From Nostoc sp. UHCC 0302 (lineage in GTDB: Bacteria > Cyanobacteriota > Cyanobacteriia > Cyanobacteriales > Nostocaceae): a stretch of 64,000 bases of DNA. Position 1 is the first letter of the stretch; every line of letters begins with the position of its first letter. Where the stretch lies: NCBI RefSeq assembly GCF_038096175.1, contig NZ_CP151100.1, forward strand, positions 1 through 64,000. The letters are read 5' to 3'. Made by a program: the position numbers and the translations under genes. This document shows, piece by piece, positions 7,004-16,061 of the stretch. The notes below the pieces were generated by a model, which was not told the origin of the DNA, did not search any database, and saw only the letters and a program-made list of their open reading frames with translations.

Positions 7004-9469
7004 ATGCGCGATCGCAAACTTAGTTTAACCGCATTGATCACTCTCATCTTAACTATTTCACAACCCATCGCAAATTTGCCTCCACTATTCCAGGTGTCGC
7101 AGGTATTGGCGCAAACCCCAGCAGACCGCAAAGCTGAGGCAGACCGACTGTTTCAGCAAGGTATTGAGCAGTTTCAAATTAGTCAATTTGGAGCGGCATT
7201 ACAATCTTGGCAACAAGCGCTGATTATTTATCGAGAAATTAAAGACCGTTTAGGCGAGGGTCAATCTCTGGGCAATCTGGGAGTTGCTTACAAGAACCTG
7301 GGAGACTACGCTAAAGCAATTGAGTACCAGCAGCAAAGATTAGCGATCACCAGGGAAATCAAAGACCGCCAAGGGGAGGGTACTACTCTCGGTAATCTGG
7401 GAATTGCTTACAAAAACCTGGGAGATTACGCCAAAGCCATTGAGTACCAGCAGCAGAGATTGGCGATCACCAAGGAAATCAAAGACCGTTTAGGCGAAGG
7501 ACAATCTCTAGCCAATCTGGGAATTGCTTACTCTGCTCTAGGAGACTACGCCAAAGCGATTGAGTATGAGCAGCAAGGTTTGACGATCATCAGGGAAATC
7601 AAAAACCGTTTAGGGGAGGAACAATCTCTGGGCAATCTCGGAGCAGATTACTTTGCTCTAGGAGACTACAGCAAAGCCATTGAGTACCAGCAGCAGAGAT
7701 TGGTGATCGCTCGTGAAATCGAAGACCGTCAAGGAGAGGGTGCTGCTCTAGGCAATCTGGGAACAGTTTACTTTGCTCTAGGAGACTACGCCAAAGCGAT
7801 TGAGTACGAGCAGCAAAGTTTGGCGATCGCTCGTAAAATTAAAGCCCGTTTAGGTGAGGGTCAATCTCTGAGTAATTTGGGAAATGCTTACTATGCTCTG
7901 GGAGACTACGCTAAAGCGATTGAGTACGAGCAGCAGAGTTTGGTGATCGCCCGAGAGATCAAAGACCTTGATGGAGAAGGAACAAATCTGAATAATTTGG
8001 GATTAACTTTCTACAAATCTGGCAATCTCAAAGAAGCAGAAAAAATACTCCGTGCTGGCATTGAAGTACTAGAATCTCTCAGGGGAAGATTGGGTAAGAA
8101 TGATAGCTACAAAGTCTCAATTTTTGAAGAACAAGCTCGCACTTACCTCATATTACAAGAAGTTCTAATTGCTCAGAATAAAACCAAAGAAGCGTTAGAA
8201 ATTTCTGAACGAGGACGTTCTAGGGCATTTGTAGAGTTATTAACTTCACGGTCGTCTAGCAAAAGTGCAGGTCAAACCTCAGAACGTCCTGTTGATAAAC
8301 CGAAAATATCGCTGTTGCAACAAATTGCCAAACAACAAAATTCCACTCTCGTTGAATATTCTATTATTTATGATGACTTCAATATTCAGGGTAAACAAGA
8401 AACTCATGAATCAGAACTCTATATTTGGGTAATTAAACCCACAGGTGAAGTCACCTTTTTTCGCAATGTTGACCTGAAACCCCTGTGGCAAAAAGAAAAC
8501 ACAACTTTTGCAAAACTCGTTACTACCAGCCGTAACTCCATTGGTGCAAGAGGTACAGCTTTTCGTGGCATCAATGTCAGTTACAACCCCAATGCACCTA
8601 AAGCCAAAAACAATTTAAAACGTCTACACGAATTATTAATCAACCCTATCGCTGACTTATTACCCAAAAATTCTAATGACAGAGTTATTTTTATTCCTCA
8701 AAGTTCTCTATTCCTCGTCCCCTTCGCCGCATTACAAGACGCAGACGGTAAATACCTGATTGAAAAACACACTATTCTCACATCACCATCAATTCAAGTT
8801 TTAGACTTAACCCACAAACAGAAACAACGGATTGGCACAAAACCCATAGAAGGGAAAGATACGCTGATTGTTGGTAATCCAACAATGCCTTTTATCGCAC
8901 CAAAAATCGGCGAAACTCCGCAACAATTAATTCCTTTACCTGGTGCAGAACTTGAAGCGATCGCTATTAGCAAATTACTCAAAACTCAACCTCTCGTTGG
9001 CAACAAAGCAACAGTTTCAACTGTAGTGCAGCGTTTACCCCAAGCGCGATTTGTTCATTTAGCAACCCACGGTTTATTTGATGATATCCAAGGATTAAAT
9101 AGCGGTATTGCTTTGACTCCATCCGGTAAAGATGATGGTTTATTAACAGCCTCAGAAATCCTTGACCTGAAGCTAAATGCCGAGTTAGTTGTTTTAAGCG
9201 CTTGCGACACCGGACGCGGACGCCTAACTGGGGATGGAGTAATTGGTTTATCTCGTTCCTTAATTAGTGCTGGTGTACCCAGTGTCTTAGTATCGCTTTG
9301 GTCGGTTCCAGATGCGCCCACAGCACTATTAATGACGGAATTTTATCAAAATCTTCAAAAAAATCCTGATAAAGCGCAAGCACTGCGGCAGGCAATGTTG
9401 ACGACGATGAAAAAGAGTCCAAATCCTGTTAATTGGGCGGCTTTTACTCTTATTGGGGAAGCAGAATAA
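7004..9469 (+). CDS. Secreted TPR-CHAT protein 1
   Basis: An 821-residue protein. A hydrophobic N-terminus (LTALITLILTISQPIA) ending near VLAQTPAD looks like a signal peptide, so it is probably exported to the periplasm. Eight tetratricopeptide repeats follow (about residues 45-365), six of them nearly identical (LGDYAKAIEY-QQ-L). The C-terminal CHAT domain is a caspase-like cysteine protease fold: the dyad is H689 in HLATHGLFDD and C734 in LSACDTGRG, both intact. CHAT proteins cut partner proteins when their sensor part is engaged, as in CRISPR-Craspase. The closely spaced second TPR-CHAT gene downstream suggests joint function. Tetratricopeptides probably recruit the substrate or regulator, which is unknown. 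Confidence 0.85.
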   Translation: MRDRKLSLTALITLILTISQPIANLPPLFQVSQVLAQTPADRKAEADRLFQQGIEQFQISQFGAALQSWQQALIIYREIKDRLGEGQSLGNLGVAYKNLGDYAKAIEYQQQRLAITREIKDRQGEGTTLGNLGIAYKNLGDYAKAIEYQQQRLAITKEIKDRLGEGQSLANLGIAYSALGDYAKAIEYEQQGLTIIREIKNRLGEEQSLGNLGADYFALGDYSKAIEYQQQRLVIAREIEDRQGEGAALGNLGTVYFALGDYAKAIEYEQQSLAIARKIKARLGEGQSLSNLGNAYYALGDYAKAIEYEQQSLVIAREIKDLDGEGTNLNNLGLTFYKSGNLKEAEKILRAGIEVLESLRGRLGKNDSYKVSIFEEQARTYLILQEVLIAQNKTKEALEISERGRSRAFVELLTSRSSSKSAGQTSERPVDKPKISLLQQIAKQQNSTLVEYSIIYDDFNIQGKQETHESELYIWVIKPTGEVTFFRNVDLKPLWQKENTTFAKLVTTSRNSIGARGTAFRGINVSYNPNAPKAKNNLKRLHELLINPIADLLPKNSNDRVIFIPQSSLFLVPFAALQDADGKYLIEKHTILTSPSIQVLDLTHKQKQRIGTKPIEGKDTLIVGNPTMPFIAPKIGETPQQLIPLPGAELEAIAISKLLKTQPLVGNKATVSTVVQRLPQARFVHLATHGLFDDIQGLNSGIALTPSGKDDGLLTASEILDLKLNAELVVLSACDTGRGRLTGDGVIGLSRSLISAGVPSVLVSLWSVPDAPTALLMTEFYQNLQKNPDKAQALRQAMLTTMKKSPNPVNWAAFTLIGEAE

Positions 9470-9526
9470 GTTTAACTAATTCGTAATTGTTAGAGATTCC
9501 TAAAAGATAAATTACATAACGCTAAT

Positions 9527-12500
9527 ATGACCAAACTACATCCTCTAAGATTAATCCTGTTGCTGTGCCTATCCTTGTGTTCAGAAACAGTCAGCGCCTA
9601 TCCCAAACCAATACCCTCAACCTCTCAACTAATAACCCAAACCAACACCCCAGATAGCAATCGTGCTGCGGCCCAAAAAGCAGAAGCAGAAGCCTATCAA
9701 TTAGGCAAACAGAAAGCACCCTTCTTAACCCAAGTCATTCCTAAATTTGAAGAAGCCCTAAAATATTGGCGTTTAGCAAAAGACCGCAAAAAAGAAGCCA
9801 CAACTCTTGATCAAATTGCTAAATTCTACTGGGTTCGAGGTGAATATCCCAAAGCTTTGGAATATGCTCAGAAAGCCCTACTTATTTGTCAAGCTTTAGG
9901 GGATAAGGAATGTGAGGGTGGAGCCACTACTTCACTTAGCTTGATCTACGACCAAATGGGAGAATATCAAAAAGCGATTGATATCCGTCTGCAAATTCCA
10001 TTACTCTCTCCTAAGAATGTTGATTTACCATCTATCGTTTACACCACGGTTGGACAGATTTACAGTGACAAATTAGGCGAAAAAAAGAAAGCACTTGAGT
10101 ATTACAACAAAGCTTTGGAATACTGGAAAGAAAAAGGTGATGTCCTCAAACAAGCTGAAATACTCGATTATATTGCTTTTTTTTACATCAGTTTAGGTGA
10201 AACAAACAAAGGCTTTGATTCCCTAAATCAGGCTAATAATCTCGATCCAGAATTGAAGAGAGATACAGGCAATTACGATGTAATATACCTCGTGTTAAAT
10301 GGCTCAATTTGTGCCGATAAATTAGCATCAATAAAAAAGACTCCCAATATTGAGAAATTAGAGAATTCGTCGAAGCAATCAGCAACTCCAAATTCTGACG
10401 CAGCTACCAATAATAGTATCGAATACTACAAACAACTAGTTCAAAAATATCACACACAAGAACTTCTTAGGGCTGAAGCGGAGTTTCTATCAAATCTTGG
10501 TAATTTGGTATATACAAGAATTGGAGAATATCAAAAAGCCCTAGAAGTTCATCGACAAGCACTAAAACTGAGGCAAATAATGGGCGGTAAGCCAGAAGAA
10601 GCAGAGACACTTAAGCATATTGCTAATATTTTAAATAAGCAAGGTAAAAAACAAGAAGCGATTGATAAACTCAATCAAGCCTTAGAGATTCAACGTCAGA
10701 TAAAAAATCGTCCAGAAGAAGCTAAGACTTTAGAGACTCTTGGTGATCTTTATTTGTCTTTAGGCGCATATCCTGAGAGTTTAAATGTTTATGAAAAAGC
10801 ATTATCCCTAGATCAAATTATCGGGGATCATAGCGATGAAAGCCGTACTCTGAGCAACATTGGAGATGTCTATCGCAAGTCGCAAAATTACCCACGAGCT
10901 CTGAATTATTATCAGAAATCATTAGAAATATCCAAAAAAGCTGGAGATTGTAACTATGAAGCCCAATCACTAGAGCGTATTGGTCGAACTTACCTTGCTG
11001 CGGGCAATTCTCAACAAGCAATTAATTTTGCTAACCAGACTCTAAATTTATCTCGTAATTTAGGGGTTAATGAGTATAAATCAGCCACAGAAGCAGCTAC
11101 ATTTAATATCCGCGCTCAAGTTGAGCTTAAACAAGGAAATTATTCCCAGGCTCTAGAATCCTCTCAAAAAGCCAGAAAAGCAGCACGAGAATCTCGCTAT
11201 AGGGACTTAGAGGCAAGAGCGATCGCCCCAACTGCTGAAGCTTACGTAGCCCTTAAACAACCAGATAAAGCTATACAAGCCTATCAAGAACAACTTGCTC
11301 TGTATAAGGAAATAGGCTTTAGTGCTGAACAAGCCCAAAGTCTCTACAATATCGCCAAACTTCAACGCCAAAACAACCAATTACCAGAATCCTTCACAGA
11401 AATAGATAAAGCAATCAAAATCATCGAAAACATTCGCAAAGAAGTCGTTAGTGAAGATTTAAAAACTTCCTTTTTTGCCACAGTACAAGATTATTATCAA
11501 CTGAAAATCGACATTTTGATGGAACTGCACAAACAAGACCCATCAAAAGGATACAACGCTCTTGCTCTCAACACCAGCGAACGCTCCCGCGCCCGCAGTC
11601 TGCTAGAACTTCTGACAGAAGCCCATGCAGATATCCGTAAAGGAGTAGATCCAAAACTCTTAGAAGAGGAACGTAGTTTACAACAACAAATTGATGCCAG
11701 AAGGAAAATCCGGATTGAACTCTTATCAAGTAAAAAACCCCCAGAACAAGTAGATGAATTAAATAAAGAAATTGAGGAACTTTCAGAGAAATATCAGCAA
11801 ATCCTAGCTTCTATCCGCGCTAAAAGTCCGGGTTATGCAGCAATTACTCAACCCCAACCCCTGACACTCGCAGAAATTCAATCCTTAGTTCTTGATGACA
11901 ACACAATTCTTTTACAATATTCCCTCGGACAGGAACACAGTTATCTTTGGTTAGTGACAAAGACAGAAATAAAAAGTTATGAATTACCCAAAGGTGAAGA
12001 TATTGAAACGGCAGCTAAGAAGTTTGCTCAAAATATCAAAGGCGGTGGGGAATTATATTCACGAGGTGGAATTACAGTTCAACCTGGAAAAAATGCTGAA
12101 AATCCTGAAAAAGTTGCTACTAAATTAAGTCAAATGTTGCTTCAGCCTGTGGCGGAGGAATTAGGAAATAAGCGATTGTTGATTGTGGGTGATGGAATTT
12201 TACAATATATACCCTTTGCAGCGTTGCCAAATCCAACACCAACAAAATTACAACCGTTGTTAGTAGAACATGAAATTGTGAATGCGCCTTCGGCTTCTAC
12301 AATTGCGGTGGTGAGGAATGAAATTAAAAACCGCAATATTGCTGTAAAAAAATTAGCTGTGTTGGCAGATCCAGTATTTAGTAAAGATGATAATCGCTTA
12401 AAGCCAAACGTAGCTCCAGGTGGTCAAAATAGAGGTAAAAATCCCAACTCTACTGAGTTAAATGCTTCAGCACTGAAGCGTTATAGCTGTGATTCAAATC

Positions 12501-13090
12501 TTAGCTTTCCTCGCCTTGAAGGCACATACACAGAAGCCACAAATATTTTGAGTTTAGTTCCCAAATCATCAAGCAAATCAGCTTTTGATTTTGATGCTAA
12601 TCGCACTACCGTAACGAATCCAGAAATGAGTCAATACCAAATTGTACACTTTGCAACTCACGGATTTTTCGATACTAACAATCCTAAGTGTTCTAGTGTA
12701 GTGCTATCTTTGGTAGATTCAAAAGGAAATGCTGAAGATGGTTTTCTTCAACTTCAAGATATTTTTAACCTCAACCTTCCAGCAGAATTAGTGGTGCTAA
12801 GCGCTTGTGAAACCGGACTTGGAGAACAAGTAAAAGGTGAAGGTTTGGTAGGATTGACAAGAGGATTTATGTATGCCGGTAGTCCACGAGTTGCTGTCAG
12901 TTTGTGGAGTGTAGACGATAAAGGAACAGCAGAATTAATGACAAAATTTTACACAAAAATGCTCAAAGATAATTTACGACCTGTAGCAGCGCTGAGAGCT
13001 GCACAATTAGAAATGTGGCGCAGTCCCAATCCCAATTATTCTCGGACTAATGTCTGGGCGGCTTTTACTTTACAAGGTGAGTGGCGATGA
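9527..13090 (+). CDS. Secreted TPR-CHAT protein 2
   Basis: An 1,187-residue relative of the preceding gene, starting 57 bp after its stop. It has a signal-like N-terminus (LRLILLLCLSLCSETVSAYP), two groups of TPR-like repeats (about residues 75-245 and 300-700), a charged coiled-coil-like stretch (about 720-765), then a C-terminal CHAT domain. The catalytic dyad is present: H1045 in FATHGFFDT and C1094 in LSACETGLGE. Repeats are far more diverged from each other than in the first protein, so the two are not recent duplicates. Both probably act in the periplasm. No cognate substrate gene is evident apart from a short DUF928-like peptide near 15.6 kb. Confidence 0.85.
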   Translation: MTKLHPLRLILLLCLSLCSETVSAYPKPIPSTSQLITQTNTPDSNRAAAQKAEAEAYQLGKQKAPFLTQVIPKFEEALKYWRLAKDRKKEATTLDQIAKFYWVRGEYPKALEYAQKALLICQALGDKECEGGATTSLSLIYDQMGEYQKAIDIRLQIPLLSPKNVDLPSIVYTTVGQIYSDKLGEKKKALEYYNKALEYWKEKGDVLKQAEILDYIAFFYISLGETNKGFDSLNQANNLDPELKRDTGNYDVIYLVLNGSICADKLASIKKTPNIEKLENSSKQSATPNSDAATNNSIEYYKQLVQKYHTQELLRAEAEFLSNLGNLVYTRIGEYQKALEVHRQALKLRQIMGGKPEEAETLKHIANILNKQGKKQEAIDKLNQALEIQRQIKNRPEEAKTLETLGDLYLSLGAYPESLNVYEKALSLDQIIGDHSDESRTLSNIGDVYRKSQNYPRALNYYQKSLEISKKAGDCNYEAQSLERIGRTYLAAGNSQQAINFANQTLNLSRNLGVNEYKSATEAATFNIRAQVELKQGNYSQALESSQKARKAARESRYRDLEARAIAPTAEAYVALKQPDKAIQAYQEQLALYKEIGFSAEQAQSLYNIAKLQRQNNQLPESFTEIDKAIKIIENIRKEVVSEDLKTSFFATVQDYYQLKIDILMELHKQDPSKGYNALALNTSERSRARSLLELLTEAHADIRKGVDPKLLEEERSLQQQIDARRKIRIELLSSKKPPEQVDELNKEIEELSEKYQQILASIRAKSPGYAAITQPQPLTLAEIQSLVLDDNTILLQYSLGQEHSYLWLVTKTEIKSYELPKGEDIETAAKKFAQNIKGGGELYSRGGITVQPGKNAENPEKVATKLSQMLLQPVAEELGNKRLLIVGDGILQYIPFAALPNPTPTKLQPLLVEHEIVNAPSASTIAVVRNEIKNRNIAVKKLAVLADPVFSKDDNRLKPNVAPGGQNRGKNPNSTELNASALKRYSCDSNLSFPRLEGTYTEATNILSLVPKSSSKSAFDFDANRTTVTNPEMSQYQIVHFATHGFFDTNNPKCSSVVLSLVDSKGNAEDGFLQLQDIFNLNLPAELVVLSACETGLGEQVKGEGLVGLTRGFMYAGSPRVAVSLWSVDDKGTAELMTKFYTKMLKDNLRPVAALRAAQLEMWRSPNPNYSRTNVWAAFTLQGEWR

Positions 13091-13246
13091 TATGAGGTGA
13101 TACTGCGAAAATTTTGAGCCGGGAAATAAATTTATAGCACCAACGCACTGTTAATAATTCAAGGTGCAATTTTGCCCTTTGGTGGTGCAACGCTTGACTG
13201 GCGAATAGAAAGCAACGGCTAACAAAATATAACTGATGTTATCTAG

Positions 13247-13318
13247 TTACGCTGCTTGGGACTGGTTCAACTGTTGCAGCCAAAGAATAATTCTCTCCCT
13301 CTGGCTAGCATCAACCTT
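13247..13318 (-). pseudogene. 3' part of a 71-codon gene split by an IS
   Basis: Encodes the C-terminus KVDASQRERIILWLQQLN... of a small protein. The other half lies at 15145-15295, beyond the IS1182-type element. Removing the element and one copy of CAACCTT rejoins both halves in frame with no stop. An ORF running from here to 13561 is only the element's end read through. Confidence 0.7.
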
Positions 13319-15144
13319 AGTACTAGAACACCGATTCAGTAATCGGGGAACAGAAGAGAAATCAACTGAGAGTGAAGTAAATAATGGAGGATAAAATAGA
13401 GTAAACGGTTGCCAGCCAATGCTTACAACGGCAATGAAGGCTTGAGCGATATTTAACAAAGTCTCAAGGAGAGGTGAGGACTGAATTAGGGTAAATTCGT
13501 GTAATAAATGTGCAATGAGCAACCACGAATATACGTATGCGACCAGGAAATTGGCATCCACCGATAGAGTTATCAGTATCAGAGCAAAATATCGTTAAGC
13601 GCATTAAACGAGCAAAGCTGTTTACATTTTTACGGCAATATCGCCATCAATTATTTGATGAGGAATTCCAAAAAGAACTGAGCAAGCTGTATGCAGATTC
13701 TCCAAAAGGGCATCCACCAGTACCACCAGCACAGTTAGCATTAGTAACCATTTTGCAAGCGTATACAGGTGCTTCAGATGCCGAAGCAATTGAAGCATTG
13801 AGCATGGACAGGCGTTGGCAGTTAGTACTTGATTGCATAGATTGTGAAAATGCCCCTTTTTCTCAAGCAACACTGGTCAGATTTCGTATGGCGCTGATTA
13901 TCCAGGGTCTTGACCGTAGACTCATTGAAAAAACAGTCGAACTAGCGGAGCAAACCAAGGGTTTTGGCTCAAAACAGTTACGCGCAGCGCTGGATTCCAG
14001 CCCTTTGTGGGGAGCATCAAAGGTCGAAGACACATATAATTTACTGGGTCACGCGCTCAAAAAAGCGATTGGCGTGATATCTCGTCAACAGGGGAGGAAG
14101 TTGGCGGAAGTGGCTCAGGATATTGGGGCAGAGATCGTTGTTGGTTCAAGCTTAAAAGCTGCTTTAGACTTAAATTGGGATGACCCAGACCAAAAAAATT
14201 TAGCCTTGGGGATTGTACTGGACGTTCTAGAACGATTTGACGCTTTTGTACAAGCACAGCCTGAAAATATTGAACACCCTCAAGTTCGTTCGGCAATTGA
14301 TTCCGCAAGGCTTATTGAAGCTCAAGATGTAGAAGTCGATGAACATGGTGAAGTCAAACTACTAAATGGTGTTGCCAAAGAACGACGTATCACAATTGAA
14401 GATGAAGAAATGAGACATGGACGTAAAACTAAAAGTCAACGATTTGATGGTTATAAGCGTCATGTCTTACGAGATTTAGACAACGGGCTGGTTAGAGCCG
14501 TTGGAATTCCCTTGAGCAAATATCCCTGAAGCATCTGTTACTGATGCAATTGCAACCGACTTAAAATGCCAGAAAGTGAATTTGGTTGAGTTACATATCG
14601 ACCGTGCTTACTTGAGCAGTTCTTTAGTCCAAAACAGAACTGATGAACTGACTGTTTACTGTAAAGCTTGGCAAGTAAGACAGGGCAGGGGCAAGCAGTT
14701 TACTAAAACTGCTTTTATTTTGGATTGGGAGAATGAAACTATACGTTGTCCCAATCAGATCATCCTACCTTTTAAAGTTGGCGGTAAAGTCCAGTTTCCC
14801 AAGGATATTTGTGCAACTTGTCCGCTTCGTGAGCGTTGTACTACTTCCAAAACTGGCCGTAGCGTTTCTATTCATCCTGATGAGCCTTTATTTAGGGAAT
14901 TACAACAACGTCAATTAACTCCTGCTGGTCGTGCCAAGCTCCGAGAACGCGTTGCTGTCGAGCATTCCTTATCTCACATCGGTCGATGGCAAGGAGATCA
15001 AGCTCGTTATGTTGGTTCTCGCAAAAATCTCTTTGACCTTCGCCGTACAGCTGTCGTTCATAATCTTCATATTCTTGCCAAAATTTTTACCTATCCTACT
15101 GACCAGCCTGCTACTTAATTCTGATTACTGAATCGGTGTTCTAG
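13319..15144. mobile_element. IS1182-family-like insertion sequence
   Basis: An element of about 1.83 kb. Its ends carry inverted repeats containing CTAGAACACCGATTCAGTAA, seen at 13323 and, inverted, at 15144. It is flanked by a 7-bp direct repeat CAACCTT (13312-13318 and 15145-15151). The left end has four extra bases (AGTA) before the repeat, so the exact tip is uncertain. It carries one transposase gene, now frameshifted. Confidence 0.8.
13537..15118 (+). pseudogene. IS1182-family transposase, frameshifted
   Basis: The N-terminal 330 codons (13537-14529) and the C-terminal 180 codons (14576-15118) are parts of one DDE transposase. The shift is near 14512-14525: the first frame ends LSKYP-stop while the other frame reads through as NIPEASVTDAIATD. 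Typical parts include an N-terminal HPPVPPAQLALVTILQ region, the RAALDSSPLWG catalytic region, and a C-terminal CPLRERCTT zinc-like segment followed by a HSLSHIGRWQGDQARY block. I see no classic slippery heptamer at the junction, so simple inactivation is likelier than programmed frameshifting. Confidence 0.8.
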
Positions 15145-15295
15145 CAACCTTCAGCGTCTGCCTGGGAAATATCTCTCGCAAATCCGCCAGCATCTCGAAG
15201 CTTTCACACGCCTCCAGGCACTCAGCGATGTAATCGATTGAGTCAAGGGCTAACCATTCTTTTGTCGCTTCTTGGTCACAGATATAGTACTGCAT
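15145..15295 (-). pseudogene. 5' part of a 71-codon gene split by an IS
   Basis: Starts at the ATG at 15295 (MQYYICDQEATKEWLAL...) and runs to the insertion point. With the piece at 13247-13318 it makes a 71-residue acidic, helical protein of unknown function. The exact in-frame rejoining suggests the gene was intact until a recent insertion. Confidence 0.7.
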
Positions 15296-15334
15296 AGCTT
15301 CGCATTAGCTCTGCCCATTATTTTAATACAGTAC

Positions 15335-15550
15335 TCATTCACCTGGAGGGTTTGAGCCATTGCCACCTTGCCTGAAAGCTTTGGAAATCATCTGCTCCAT
15401 GTGGTCAATTGCGTAATCGATAGTGCCTATAAGGTCAGATACACTTTCTCCTAACTGCTGACGCAACTCGCCAATTGCAGCATTATTTTGAGCGATCGCT
15501 TGGGGTATTTTGCTGAATTCATTACCTTTGTGTTGTAGCCTTAAATAAGC
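15335..15550 (-). other. Open frame without start, probable gene remnant
   Basis: A 71-codon open stretch (contains IPQAIAQNNAAIGELRQQ and DYAIDHMEQM) just upstream of the split 71-codon gene on the same strand. Composition looks protein-like and heptad-like, but there is no ATG, GTG or TTG near its beginning. It may be the tail of a truncated gene. Function unknown. Confidence 0.3.
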
Positions 15551-15590
15551 TTAATATCTAGACTCTAAGTAAATACCAGGGAGAAGGAAA

Positions 15591-15719
15591 GTGGTAAAGG
15601 CTCAACAAGAATTGTTAAAAAATCAAGGTTATTTTAAGCCACCCAAAGTAGGCTCTCCTGATAATCGACAAGGAGGGGCAACCCGTCAAGTAAAAGCACC
15701 TGAGATCAAACTGGAATAA
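15591..15719 (+). CDS. Short peptide with DUF928-like motif
   Basis: A 42-codon frame starting with GTG, with a good Shine-Dalgarno (GAGAAGGA) just upstream. The segment GSPDNRQGGATRQ resembles the opening motif of DUF928 proteins (GRREGGATRG type), which in cyanobacteria often neighbour CHAT proteins. It may be a truncated DUF928 gene left by the TPR-CHAT locus, or a true small peptide. No signal peptide is present. Confidence 0.35.
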   Translation: MVKAQQELLKNQGYFKPPKVGSPDNRQGGATRQVKAPEIKLE

Positions 15720-15846
15720 TAACTATCTTATTTTCTGTCTTTCCGGAAAGCCCAAAGTTTTAGCTGTATGTCATTACATACCGAATCTACTATATGTAAA
15801 GTCAGGGACGACAGCCTAAAAGTCCCTTATATAAATTCCACTGCTT

Positions 15847-15880
15847 AAAACTGCTCTGGTTCTACTCCTGGGCAGTTTTT
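15847..15880 (+). terminator. Probable rho-independent terminator
   Basis: Stem AAAACTGC / GCAGTTTT with a 17-base loop and a short T-run. It lies 125 bp after the 15591 peptide and 180 bp before the NACHT gene. A weaker stem (GGGAC / GTCCC, about 15807-15829) precedes it. Confidence 0.45.
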
Positions 15881-16061
15881 CATTGTACTGGTGGCCTCAA
15901 GAGAGCCTGTACCCATTGTCAGCAATTGTAATTCTCGTGCAGTGCGTTGTTTACTCGCCGTAACCGTGAGATTGCGCTAGAAACCGTAAAAGCGGATACT
16001 CAAGGTGTAGCAAGCATAAACCCTGATCAGCAGTAAAACTCCTAGCAGAGGAATTTAAGCA

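Noticed and set aside
13537-15118. Programmed frameshifting in the IS1182-type transposase
   Set aside because: No slippery heptamer or downstream stem found at 14512-14525; simple mutation is the simpler reading.
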